Below are positions 1 to 7,338 of a stretch of 64,000 bases of DNA, one piece after another (within the stretch, counting starts at the first letter, position 1; the number at the start of each line of letters is the position of its first letter). Made by a program: the position numbers and the translations under genes. The stretch lies in assembly GCA_934467415.1 (NCBI GenBank), contig CAKSLQ010000004.1, positions 1 through 64,000 of the forward strand, written 5' to 3'. The notes under the pieces are model-generated. The model saw only the letters and a list, made by a program, of their open reading frames with translations. It was not told where the DNA came from and did no database searches. Source of the DNA: an uncultured Eubacteriales bacterium. Its GTDB lineage: Bacteria; Bacillota; Clostridia; Oscillospirales; CAG-272.

Positions 1-133
1 AATTAAAAAGCTCTACAATGGATGTCTTCCCGCTATTGTTCGCCCCAGCAATAACGGTAATATCATCTTCCATATTTATTGCTGCTTTCAGAGTCTTTCG
101 AAACCCGGATATATGAATTGTTTTAATTTTCAT
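1..133 (-). CDS. P-loop (AAA/OLD/SMC-like) ATPase, N-terminal fragment
   Basis: Only the first 44 codons are inside the window; the gene continues past the left edge. The start ATG follows a GGAGGG ribosome binding site (141-146). The protein begins MKIKTIHISGFRKTLKAAI and carries a Walker A motif, GANNSGKTS, at about residues 30-38. The layout 'K-I-x-x-I-x-I-x-G-F/Y-R' followed closely by Walker A is typical of RecF/SMC/OLD-type AAA ATPases, which are common in defence systems and mobile elements. Base composition is much lower in GC than the genes beyond the tRNA-Ser, which fits an accessory element. The subfamily cannot be decided from this piece. Confidence 0.7.
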   Translation of the reverse strand, partial: MKIKTIHISGFRKTLKAAINMEDDITVIAGANNSGKTSIVELFN

Positions 134-192
134 TTATATTCCCTCCACACGGTAGATCAAGATTTGTGCCTATTTTACAGGATTTTACGCCT

Positions 193-372
193 TCAGATAT
201 TTTGATGCTCTATCGCCTCGACCCGTTGAATCGTACCGCCTTTTACCATGACACCAAGCTCAGTCTCCACCGCCGCGAGACTGACATCTGGCGAAATTGG
301 GATATCTCCGCTTTGAAAAACGGTGTCAATGCGGTTGCCTTGATACGCGCCTCTTGGTAATCTTTTAACCAA
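193..372 (-). CDS. Small hypothetical open frame, possibly a gene remnant
   Basis: A minus-strand frame reads KRLPRGAYQGNRIDTVFQSG and then a protein-like sequence ending VKGGTIQRVEAIEHQNI before TGA at 195-193. It has no ATG near its beginning; the coordinates given use a TTG at 372-370 without a good ribosome binding site. Its composition looks like coding sequence rather than a shadow, and it lies just upstream of the ATPase, about 60 bp away, in the same direction. It may be the C-terminal remnant of a truncated gene or a real small protein. I do not recognise its family. Confidence 0.33.
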   Translation of the reverse strand: MVKRLPRGAYQGNRIDTVFQSGDIPISPDVSLAAVETELGVMVKGGTIQRVEAIEHQNI

Positions 373-386
373 GTATTTTCTTTCTA

Positions 387-415
387 ATTATACTCATTTT
401 GACATGCGTTTTCAA
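387..415 (-). promoter_or_regulatory. Promoter for the left-edge minus-strand genes
   Basis: The minus strand reads TTGAAA (415-410), 17 bp, TATAAT (392-387). This would start a transcript at about 380 that runs through the small frame and into the ATPase at the left edge. Confidence 0.5.
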
Positions 416-564
416 TACAAAACACAAATATTGGTGAAATTAGCACAAATTTAAAACCTATATTAATGCTTTATATCGTCGACCGATTGTTTGAGGATGT
501 TTTTGATATGAAAATGGAGCGAGTTTCTCTGATAATCCGCTCCAAAACAGCATTCGTTATGGAT

Positions 565-609
565 AAAAAGAGACAAACAGGCTTGTTTTTCAGCTTGTTT
601 GTCTCTTTT
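565..609 (-). terminator. Intrinsic terminator after tRNA-Ser
   Basis: An inverted repeat (AAAAGAGACAAACA ... TGTTTGTCTCTTTT) sits immediately downstream of the tRNA 3' end on the minus strand and ends in a T run. It would end the tRNA-Ser transcript and separate it from the AT-rich segment on the left. Confidence 0.7.
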
Positions 610-695
610 GGCGGAGAGGAAGGGATTCGAACCCTTGTGGCTTGCGCCAAACGGTTTTCAAGACCGCCTCGTTATGACCGCTTCGATACCTCTCC
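609..695 (-). tRNA. tRNA-Ser (anticodon UGA), CCA encoded
   Basis: The minus strand folds as a class II tRNA with a 7-bp acceptor stem (GGAGAGG with CCTCTCC), the anticodon loop CTTGAAA giving UGA, a long variable arm, and the T loop GGTTCGAATCC. The discriminator base is G and the CCA end is encoded (611-609). The length is 87 nt. Its 3' end faces the AT-rich left-edge segment, the usual orientation for an integrated element. Confidence 0.95.
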
Positions 696-792
696 GTAGT
701 GATTGCAACACCTTATATTTTAACACACGCGGCACGCGGTGTCAAGCGAATTTTTTCTGCCGTTAAATTTGCGCGGAGTGCCTGCGAAAAGG

Positions 793-821
793 TTGACATT
801 TGCGCGTTTATCCATTAAAAT
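793..821 (+). promoter_or_regulatory. Promoter of the SPFH/YdjGHI-like operon
   Basis: TTGACA (793-798), a 17-bp spacer and TAAAAT (816-821), about 47 bp upstream of the SPFH start codon. Confidence 0.75.
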
Positions 822-867
822 AAAGGCAAGAGACCCCCAATTTTTTCAGAACAGCGAGGTATTCACT

Positions 868-2130
868 ATGGGACTTATCAAAGCAGCAATGGGCGCCGTA
901 GGCGGCGCGCTCGGCGACCAGTGGCTCGACGCCATCGAAGCGGATGAAATGAGCGACACGACCGTCTTTACGCGCGGTGTCCTCATCAACCAAAGCAGCC
1001 GTTCCTCCAACAAGAAGGGAACGGAGAATGTCATCAGCGACGGCTCGGTCATCCATGTTTACCCCAACCAGTTCATGATGCTGGTCGAGGGCGGCAAGAT
1101 CGTGGACTACACCGCCGAGGAAGGCTATTACAAGGTTGACAACCACGGCGCGCCCTCGCTCTTCAACGGGCAGTTCGGCGATGCGCTGAAGGATGTCTGG
1201 GAGCGCTTCAAGTTCGGTGGCACGCCCTCCTATGCACAGAAGGCGTATTTCGTCAACCTGCAGGAGATCAAGGGCATCAAGTTCGGCACGCCGAATGCGG
1301 TCAACTATTTCGACAATTTCTACAACTCCGAGCTTTTCCTGCGCGCACACGGTACATATTCCATCAAGGTCACCGACCCGATCCTGTTCTATAAGGAAGC
1401 CATCCCGAAGAACCAGGACCGCGTGGAGATCGACGACATCAACGAGCAGTATCTCTCCGAGTTCCTCAACGCGTTCTCGGCGGCGCTCAACAAGATGTCG
1501 GTGGACAACATCCGTGTCTCGCATGTCGCCTCCAAGTCGGTCGAGCTTGCCAGGTACATGGCAAACGAGCTGGATGAAGACTGGAAGAAGATGCGCGGCT
1601 TTGAGGTGCAGGCGGTCGGTATCGCCAGCGTCTCCTACGACGAGGAGTCGAAAAAGCTCATCGAGATGCGCAATCAGGGCGCTATGCTCTCCGATCCCAC
1701 GGTCCGCGAGGGCTATGTCCAGGGTTCGATCGCACGCGGTATGGAAGCGGCCGGCAGCAATGAGGGCGGCAGTGCGCAGGCGTTCATGGGCATGGGCATC
1801 GGTATGGGCGCGGCAGGCAACTTCATGGGTACGGCCAGCGAGACCAACCGCGCGCAGATGCAGCAGCAGGCGGCACAGCAGAATCCGACGCCTGCGGCCG
1901 GCACCTGGAAGTGTGCATGCGGCGCGGAGAGCACCGGCAAGTTCTGCCCGAGCTGCGGCGCAAAGAAGCCCGAGAACACGACCTGGAAGTGCGCATGCGG
2001 CGCAGAGAATACCGGAAAATTCTGCCCGAACTGCGGCGCGGCACGCCCGGCGGCATGGACCTGCCCCGAGTGCGGCACCGAGAACAAGGGCAAGTTCTGC
2101 GCAAACTGCGGTCATAAATACGAGGGCTGA
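868..2130 (+). CDS. ydjI: SPFH-domain protein with C-terminal zinc ribbons (YdjI-like)
   Basis: This 420-residue protein starts MGLIKAAMGAVGGALGDQWL at the ATG at 868; the open frame extends upstream into the promoter and that part is not coding. The body is an SPFH/'virion core-like' domain. A Gly/Ala/Met-rich linker leads to three short zinc ribbons in the last 75 residues (CACGAESTGKFCPSCGA, CACGAENTGKFCPNCGA, then CPECGTENKGKFCANCGH). This matches Bacillus subtilis YdjI, which works with YdjG and YdjH in a membrane complex linked to PspA and envelope stress. The next gene begins 2 bp after the stop, and the other two partners follow in order. Confidence 0.85.
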   Translation: MGLIKAAMGAVGGALGDQWLDAIEADEMSDTTVFTRGVLINQSSRSSNKKGTENVISDGSVIHVYPNQFMMLVEGGKIVDYTAEEGYYKVDNHGAPSLFNGQFGDALKDVWERFKFGGTPSYAQKAYFVNLQEIKGIKFGTPNAVNYFDNFYNSELFLRAHGTYSIKVTDPILFYKEAIPKNQDRVEIDDINEQYLSEFLNAFSAALNKMSVDNIRVSHVASKSVELARYMANELDEDWKKMRGFEVQAVGIASVSYDEESKKLIEMRNQGAMLSDPTVREGYVQGSIARGMEAAGSNEGGSAQAFMGMGIGMGAAGNFMGTASETNRAQMQQQAAQQNPTPAAGTWKCACGAESTGKFCPSCGAKKPENTTWKCACGAENTGKFCPNCGAARPAAWTCPECGTENKGKFCANCGHKYEG

Positions 2131-2132
2131 CG

Positions 2133-3218
2133 ATGGCGGTTGTCAGTTATAAATGCCCGTGCTGCGGCGCGGGCATCGCCTTCGACTCGGAAAAACAGCT
2201 GTTCAAATGCGAATACTGTCTCTCCGAGTTCACGCAGGAACAGCTTGAGGCGCAGACGCCGAAGGCCGATCCCGTCGAGGAGGAACGCACCTCGGCGGCG
2301 GACAGCGATGCATTCTGCGAGCATCTGCTCTCCTATACCTGCAACAACTGCGGCGCCGAGGTCTTTGCCGATGCGGACACTGTGGCGGACTTCTGCTACT
2401 ACTGCCACAATCCGGTCGTCTGCAACGGCCGCCTGTCCGGGCAGCTGAAGCCGAATAAGATCATCCCGTTTGCATTTGACAAGACGGAGGCGGAGAAGCG
2501 CTTTCTCACCTTTGCGCGGAAGAAGAGATTCGTCCCGAAGGACTTCTTTTCCGCAGAGCATGCGGATCAGATCCGCGGCGTGTATTTCCCGTTCTGGCTG
2601 ACTGACGCCGATGTCTCGGCGCGCCTCTCCGCCAAGGCGCAGAAGGTGCGCACCTGGACGACCGGCGACAAGCAGTACACCGAGACCTCGCACTATGCGC
2701 TGTTCCGCGCGGGCGACATCCACTTCGAGGATGTGACCACCGCGGCGTACAGCGCGGAGAACAAGCAGATGCTGGAGGGCATTCTGCCGTTCCCGTCGGA
2801 TGCGCTGCGCGACTTCTCGATGACCTATCTCTCCGGCTTCCTCGCCAAAAAGCGCAATATCGAGCATGAGAGCATTGCCGCCGAGGTCAAGCAGCGGATC
2901 AACGGCTATTCCGAGCAGCTGCTGATGAAGACAACGGACGGCTACTCCTCGGTGCAGCCGAGCGGCACGCAGACCGATATGAATTCGCTTGCGTGGGACT
3001 ATGCGCTGATGCCGATCTGGATCCTGACCTACGTCCAAAAGAAGAAGGGCAAGGAAAAGATCTACACCTATGCGCTCAACGGGCATACCGGCAAGATTTA
3101 CGGAGAGCTGCCGCTCAGCGCGGGCAGGCTGTTCGGTCTGTTTGCGGGGCTTGCCGCGGGCATCACATTCGTCTGGACGCTGGTGCAGACGCTGATGGGA
3201 GGGTTTCTGTTTTGGTAA
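2133..3218 (+). CDS. ydjG: Zinc-ribbon membrane protein (YdjG-like)
   Basis: The 361-residue product starts MAVVSYKCPCCGAGIAFDSE and has two CxxC...CxxC zinc sites in the first 100 residues (CPCCGAG...CEYC and CNNCGAE...CYYC). These resemble TFIIB-type ribbons. A large soluble middle region follows, then one hydrophobic segment at about residues 330-358 (LFGLFAGLAAGITFVWTLV). This is the YdjG architecture. It starts 2 bp after the SPFH gene and overlaps the next gene by 7 bp, so the three are clearly co-expressed. The function is inferred from B. subtilis YdjGHI; no enzymatic motif is visible. Confidence 0.8.
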   Translation: MAVVSYKCPCCGAGIAFDSEKQLFKCEYCLSEFTQEQLEAQTPKADPVEEERTSAADSDAFCEHLLSYTCNNCGAEVFADADTVADFCYYCHNPVVCNGRLSGQLKPNKIIPFAFDKTEAEKRFLTFARKKRFVPKDFFSAEHADQIRGVYFPFWLTDADVSARLSAKAQKVRTWTTGDKQYTETSHYALFRAGDIHFEDVTTAAYSAENKQMLEGILPFPSDALRDFSMTYLSGFLAKKRNIEHESIAAEVKQRINGYSEQLLMKTTDGYSSVQPSGTQTDMNSLAWDYALMPIWILTYVQKKKGKEKIYTYALNGHTGKIYGELPLSAGRLFGLFAGLAAGITFVWTLVQTLMGGFLFW

Positions 3219-4051
3219 AAAAGAGATTCTGCATCCCGGTGCTCGCCCTTGTGCTGGCTCTTGTCCTTCCGGTCTTCGTCGGCGCGTATGACTTCAGCTA
3301 TGTGATCGACGATGCGGAGCTGCTGACCGCGGACGAAAAAGCCGATGTCGAGGCGTACTATGATCGTATCTATACCGAGGACGACCTGCTGCTCGTATTT
3401 GTCACGGCCTACGGCAAGGGCGATGTGCTTTCCGCACTGCCGGACTACGCGGGCATCGCGGCGGATATGCTGCTCCTCTATGTGGACATGGACGCGCGGC
3501 ACTTTGACCTCTATCAGTACAACGACGTTTCCGGCGAATCCGCGTTCCGCATCAATTCGAGCGAGACCGACACCATTCTCGACGCGGTGCTGAATTACGC
3601 CAAGGACGGAGACTGGTACGGTGCGGCGCTCTGCTTCGCGGATGAGGGGCTTCCCGCATTCACCAATGACGCAAACTTCGTTTCCGGCGAGGATCACTAT
3701 GGCGACGAAGGCTATCAGGAATATAAGAAGCCGGACGGCCCCGTGACCTGGCAGTACAAGCTGGAGCTGATCGGCGGCATCGCCGCCGGCGTCCTGCCGA
3801 TCGCGCTGCTCATCTCGCTGATCGTCACGCTGATCGTGCTGGCCTCCTACAAAAAGAAGGTGCGCGGCGCGACCTATCCGCTGGAGGCGTTCACAAATGT
3901 GAAGATGACCGCTTCACAGGACAACTTCATCAACAAGACGCTCACGGTCACGACCATCCATCGTGACAACGACAGCGGCGGTTCTTCCGGCGGCAGCAGC
4001 GGCGGAGGCGGCGGCGGTGGCGGCGGCCACATGGGCGGCCGCTCCTTCTGA
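3212..4051 (+). CDS. ydjH: TPM-type membrane protein with Gly-rich tail (YdjH-like)
   Basis: I place the start at TTG 3212, which follows a strong GGGAGGG site at 3197-3203 with 8-bp spacing; upstream codons overlap ydjG in another frame. The 279-residue product has a signal peptide (about residues 1-22), an extracytoplasmic TPM-like domain (YDFSYVIDDAELLTADEKAD...), a transmembrane segment near residues 185-210 (VLPIALLISLIVTLIVLAS), and a Ser/Gly-rich tail ending GGHMGGRSF. It is the third member of the YdjGHI-like complex. The tail, ending in nine glycines before HMGG, is characteristic of TPM/YgcG-like proteins. Confidence 0.8.
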   Translation: MVKKRFCIPVLALVLALVLPVFVGAYDFSYVIDDAELLTADEKADVEAYYDRIYTEDDLLLVFVTAYGKGDVLSALPDYAGIAADMLLLYVDMDARHFDLYQYNDVSGESAFRINSSETDTILDAVLNYAKDGDWYGAALCFADEGLPAFTNDANFVSGEDHYGDEGYQEYKKPDGPVTWQYKLELIGGIAAGVLPIALLISLIVTLIVLASYKKKVRGATYPLEAFTNVKMTASQDNFINKTLTVTTIHRDNDSGGSSGGSSGGGGGGGGGHMGGRSF

Positions 4052-4066
4052 GCTTCAACGACAAAT

Positions 4067-4103
4067 AAAAATCCGACAGTTAATCGACTGTCGGATTTTT
4101 TTT
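4067..4103. terminator. Bidirectional terminator between ydjH and mntP
   Basis: AAAAATCCGACAGT, a short loop, then ACTGTCGGATTTTTTTT. The perfect stem has A and T runs on both sides, so it can end both the plus-strand ydjGHI-like operon and the convergent luxS-mntP operon. Confidence 0.9.
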
Positions 4104-4116
4104 GAGTTAACTGTAT

Positions 4117-4680
4117 TCAGCCGCCGAGGACGCCGAGGTGCTCCAGCAGGATCTTTACACCCATTGCGACGAGGATAATGCCGCCGACCAGCTCCGCCTT
4201 GGACTTGTACTTTGCGCCGAAGACATTGCCGATCTTGACGCCGACGGTGGAGAGAATAAAGGTGACCGCGCCGATAAAGGAGACGGCGGGGACGATGTCC
4301 ACCTGCAAAAAGGCAAACGAAATGCCGACGGCCAGCGCGTCGATGCTGGTGGCGACCGCCATCGTCAGCATGGTCTTCACGCTAAAGTCGGGCGTCTGCT
4401 CCTCGGCGGGGTGGCGGGATTCGAAAATCATGCTCACGCCGATGATGCCGAGCAGGATAAAGGCGATCCAGTGATCGACCGCGGTGATGTACTGTTCAAA
4501 TTGCTTGCCGAGCAGGTAGCCGATTGCGGGCATTAGCGCCTGAAAACCGCCGAAATACAGGCCGACGATCAGCATGTGCTTCGGCTGCAGCTTCTGCACG
4601 GAGAGCCCTTTGCAGATCGAGACGGCGAAGGCGTCCATCGAAAGCCCGACGGCGAGGATGAAAAGGTCTAAAAGTGACAC
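4117..4680 (-). CDS. mntP: MntP-family manganese efflux pump
   Basis: The product has 187 residues with the typical two-fold repeat of three membrane helices each. The signature [20 protein letters not shown] occurs near the N-terminus and [15 protein letters not shown] at about residue 115; each carries the conserved membrane Asp. The start is GTG 4680, preceded by GGGAGGCGC; the longer frame runs back into luxS. It lies 13 bp downstream of luxS in the same direction, so it is probably co-transcribed. A DtxR/MntR-type regulator is encoded 45 kb away, but no shared operator is visible here. Confidence 0.92.
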   Translation of the reverse strand: MSLLDLFILAVGLSMDAFAVSICKGLSVQKLQPKHMLIVGLYFGGFQALMPAIGYLLGKQFEQYITAVDHWIAFILLGIIGVSMIFESRHPAEEQTPDFSVKTMLTMAVATSIDALAVGISFAFLQVDIVPAVSFIGAVTFILSTVGVKIGNVFGAKYKSKAELVGGIILVAMGVKILLEHLGVLGG

Positions 4681-4693
4681 AAGAGCGCCTCCC

Positions 4694-5173
4694 TCATTGC
4701 GGATAGACGCGCCGCGCTTCGGTGAAGTCGCCGAGCACCTCGATGCGGTATCTTGCAATGTAGTATTTCGCCATGCCGAGGTTGAGGTCGAGGTAGTTGC
4801 CGCAGTCGCGCGGCGACGCGCCGGGGATCGTCCCCTCGTAGGCGAGGATGAAGTCGCACATGTTCTTCACGCAGTCATAGATGTCGAGCGGCTCAAGCGC
4901 TCCGGCAAAGAGGATGTAGAAGCCGGTGCGGCAGCCCATCGGGCCGAAGTAGATCGTCTTGTCCTTCCAGTCGGGGTCGTTGCGCAGAAAAGTTGCGCCG
5001 AGGTGCTCGATGGCGTGGAGCGCGGCGGTTTCGATGACCGGCTCGGTGTTCGGACGGGTCACACGCATGTCAAACGTGGTGACGGTCTCGCTGCCGATTC
5101 TGTCCCGGCGTGAAACGTAGAGCCCGGGGAGCAGATCCAGATGGTTGACGGTGAAGCTCGCAATCTTCTCCAT
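4694..5173 (-). CDS. luxS: S-ribosylhomocysteine lyase (LuxS)
   Basis: This enzyme splits S-ribosylhomocysteine into homocysteine and DPD, the precursor of AI-2. The length (159 residues) is normal. The metal ligands are visible in [13 protein letters not shown] (His-x-x-Glu-His) and in [12 protein letters not shown] (the Cys), as is [11 protein letters not shown]. The start [12 protein letters not shown] has a GGATTTTCTGCT leader. It heads a two-gene unit with mntP. Confidence 0.96.
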   Translation of the reverse strand: MEKIASFTVNHLDLLPGLYVSRRDRIGSETVTTFDMRVTRPNTEPVIETAALHAIEHLGATFLRNDPDWKDKTIYFGPMGCRTGFYILFAGALEPLDIYDCVKNMCDFILAYEGTIPGASPRDCGNYLDLNLGMAKYYIARYRIEVLGDFTEARRVYPQ

Positions 5174-5214
5174 AGCAGAAAATCCTTTCGTTTTCGGAAT
5201 TGCACGGAAAATAT

Positions 5215-5243
5215 ATTATAGCACGGCTTTCGCAAAAATGCAA
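5215..5243 (-). promoter_or_regulatory. luxS promoter
   Basis: The minus strand reads TTGCAT (5243-5238), 17 bp, TATAAT (5220-5215), about 42 bp upstream of the luxS start codon. Confidence 0.7.
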
Positions 5244-5263
5244 GAAAAAGCATACAAAACGCG

Positions 5264-5295
5264 AAAAAAGGCATTGCCGCAGCAATGTCTTTTTC
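5264..5295 (-). terminator. Terminator of the acetyltransferase/alkD/WapI-like operon
   Basis: The minus strand reads GAAAAAGACATTGC, a short loop, GCAATGCCTTTTTTC. The T run lies on the minus strand, downstream of the WapI-like gene. Confidence 0.65.
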
Positions 5296-5357
5296 GGGAT
5301 ATTGTTTTGCCCTTCGTAACACGGTGTGGTATGAGGCGGCGTGCGAAATCTCCCCGC

Positions 5358-5807
5358 TCATTTTACGCCTTGCATACCGCCGTAGCGTTCTTTCAGCCCT
5401 TCAATGCCTGCGATGACCGCCGGAAATGCAGACTGATCGGTTGGAATTTCAAAGGTCAGCGCGTTTTCTGCGGCAGGATTCTCTCGAAAGCTGCCGGAAA
5501 TAACGGCATGTCCGCCCGGTTTCATCGTGACGGTAAACCGCAGATCGTCTTCGTATATCAAGCTGTAGTCAGCCTTGCCGTTTAGGGTTTCATAGCACGC
5601 TTTCAGTTGATCCGCGAAACGATAAAGCGCTCCTGTAGCCGTAAAATATTCCGTGCATCGCACAGAATAGCATCCGACCTCGATTCCCAGCGTGCATATA
5701 AGATCATAGCCTCCCTCAATACTCGTTTTTTTCGGGAAACCAGGGGCTGAGGTCAACGTAAGGCTGATTTTTGCAGGCTGTTCACTTTGAAACGAAAATA
5801 TTTCCAT
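5358..5807 (-). CDS. WapI-family immunity-like protein
   Basis: The 149-residue cytoplasmic-type protein has no signal or membrane helix. The ATG at 5807 follows a good GGAGGT site (5815-5820); an upstream in-frame ATG lacks one. The sequence (MEIFSFQSEQ, GGYDLICTLGIEVGCYS, LRFTVTMKPGGHAVISG, and a C-terminal 'D-Q-S-x-F' stretch) resembles WapI-type contact-toxin immunity proteins. No toxin gene is next to it. It is the last gene of a three-gene minus-strand unit with alkD and the CatA-like gene, so an orphan immunity role or a domesticated function are both possible. Confidence 0.5.
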   Translation of the reverse strand: MEIFSFQSEQPAKISLTLTSAPGFPKKTSIEGGYDLICTLGIEVGCYSVRCTEYFTATGALYRFADQLKACYETLNGKADYSLIYEDDLRFTVTMKPGGHAVISGSFRENPAAENALTFEIPTDQSAFPAVIAGIEGLKERYGGMQGVK

Positions 5808-5859
5808 GTCTGAAACCTCCAATGCAGGCAAAAGACCTGAGGCTGAACGAGCATGTGTG

Positions 5860-6570
5860 CTACCTGATCCGCAAAGTGCGGAGATACGCCTTCTGCACCT
5901 CGGTGATGCGGCAGCTTTCGACCGCTTTCTGAATGGTTTTGTTGTGTGTCCATCTGTCGAGGCGGCGGTTTTCGATGTAGGGGAGGATCGCGTCGTACTG
6001 CTTGGCCAGCGCCGTGGCGAAATACCAGGCGATCATCATGTTGACGTAGTAGGCGTCCGAACGGAGCGCCGCCACGGCGTCCGGGTACGCGGCTGCAAAC
6101 CGTTCGTCGAGAAAATGCCGCATCAGGGTCTCGATGCCGAAGCGAACCGTGTAGGTATGCGTGCTTGCCAGCCATGCCTGCACATGGGCAAGCAGCACCT
6201 CGGGCTTTTCGATCAGCGCGCGCGGCGATGTACCGTCGCAGGTCGCCCAGTTGTCGATGCAGGGCAGAAACCGCTCGGTGGCGGCGAGGCAGGCGTCAAA
6301 GTCGCGGATGCAGTCGAGAAGAAAGCCGTGCAGGTTGTTTTCTTCATAATAGGGGTGCGGCAGCTCGGCGAGAAACGCATCGGCGGCAGGCGTGCCGCGC
6401 AGTTCTTTTGCCAGTGCGCGCAGGTGTGGCACGCGCACGCCGATGATCCGCTCCCGCGGAATGCCCGGCATCAGCCCGGCTTGAAAATCACCGTAGGCGG
6501 GGTCGGCCAGCGCAAAGAGCCGCGCGCGGATGTCGGCGGCGGTCTGCGGATCGGTCTTGCGGCCTGTCAC
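5860..6570 (-). CDS. DNA alkylation repair protein (AlkD-like HEAT-repeat glycosylase)
   Basis: The 236-residue product is all-helical and matches the DNA alkylation repair/AlkD family. Family features visible are GVRVPHLRALAKEL near the N-terminus, the central FLPCIDNWATCDGTS with its conserved Trp and Asp, and YYVNMMIAWYFATAL near residue 175. AlkD-type enzymes remove bulky or cationic N3/N7-alkyl purines. It overlaps the upstream CatA-like gene by 4 bp (ATGA-type junction) and is 52 bp upstream of the WapI-like gene. Confidence 0.88.
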   Translation of the reverse strand: MTGRKTDPQTAADIRARLFALADPAYGDFQAGLMPGIPRERIIGVRVPHLRALAKELRGTPAADAFLAELPHPYYEENNLHGFLLDCIRDFDACLAATERFLPCIDNWATCDGTSPRALIEKPEVLLAHVQAWLASTHTYTVRFGIETLMRHFLDERFAAAYPDAVAALRSDAYYVNMMIAWYFATALAKQYDAILPYIENRRLDRWTHNKTIQKAVESCRITEVQKAYLRTLRIR

Positions 6571-7217
6571 AGGCTTTTCCCCTTGCCGAATGCGGCGATG
6601 TGTCGGTCGAGCGCCTCGAAAAAGGCGGTCAGCTGCTGTCCGCCGAGCAGCGCATGGTTCACCTGCACCGAAAACGGCAGCAGAATGCGGTCGCCCGCCG
6701 CAAAGAATTTGCCGAACATGAAGCGCGGGTTGCTGTCGGCGGGGTAGGGCGTCGGCTGCACAAACGAGGTGAACGCGATGCCCGGCATGGTCGAGACGAA
6801 AAACAGGCTTTCGGCGTCGGAGGCCGACTCGGTTATGGAGGCCTCGCGCCGGGCGGCTTCCTGCGCTTCAACGGCGGCGGGGAGATAGACGTCAAACGGG
6901 CAGTCGGCGCGGAGCATACAGTAGCAGTAGCGGCCGCCGTCGAGCGAGACGGTGTGCGAGGTCGGGCAGACGTCGTATTCGACGATGCCGTCCGCGCGCA
7001 TACGCTGCCGCAGCTCGGGGATCTCGTTCGCCGCGCGGGACGTCACATAGAGCAGGGAGAGAAAAAACGGCAGCCCCTCCGCGCGCACGCGCGCGTGCAG
7101 CGGCGTGATGTCCGCATGGACAGTCACGCCGACATAGGGGTAGGCCAGCGAGCGGAAATAGTCGTATTCATCCCGGCGCGCATAGGCGGCCATATCCAGA
7201 TAGCGATAGCCCATCAT
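6567..7217 (-). CDS. CatA-like O-acetyltransferase
   Basis: The 216-residue product has the chloramphenicol acetyltransferase fold, including FFLSLLYVTSRAANEIPELR and the C-terminal active-site region. The usual HHxxxDG signature reads NHALLGG here. The catalytic His is kept, but the Asp that normally fixes the site is Gly. Many CatA-like proteins are not chloramphenicol resistance enzymes, so the substrate is unknown. The start at 7217 (MMGYRYLD) has a GGGG-type site. It leads the alkD/WapI-like operon. Confidence 0.8.
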   Translation of the reverse strand: MMGYRYLDMAAYARRDEYDYFRSLAYPYVGVTVHADITPLHARVRAEGLPFFLSLLYVTSRAANEIPELRQRMRADGIVEYDVCPTSHTVSLDGGRYCYCMLRADCPFDVYLPAAVEAQEAARREASITESASDAESLFFVSTMPGIAFTSFVQPTPYPADSNPRFMFGKFFAAGDRILLPFSVQVNHALLGGQQLTAFFEALDRHIAAFGKGKSL

Positions 7218-7279
7218 GTATCCCCTTTACAGAAAGTATACTTTATCTTACCACGCGTGCGCAAAAGTGGCAATAGGCC

Positions 7280-7308
7280 TTGCGCATTTTGTCGCCGCGT
7301 GATAGAAT
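7280..7308 (+). promoter_or_regulatory. Promoter of the GH43 lipoprotein gene
   Basis: TTGCGC (7280-7285), 17 bp, TAGAAT (7303-7308). A CCGGAGG ribosome binding site follows before the ATG at 7339. Confidence 0.55.
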
Positions 7309-7338
7309 AAAGCATATCAAGAACATCCGGAGGACAAC

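Noticed and set aside
466..699. A 77-codon plus-strand frame.
   Set aside because: It runs through the tRNA-Ser gene and its terminator.
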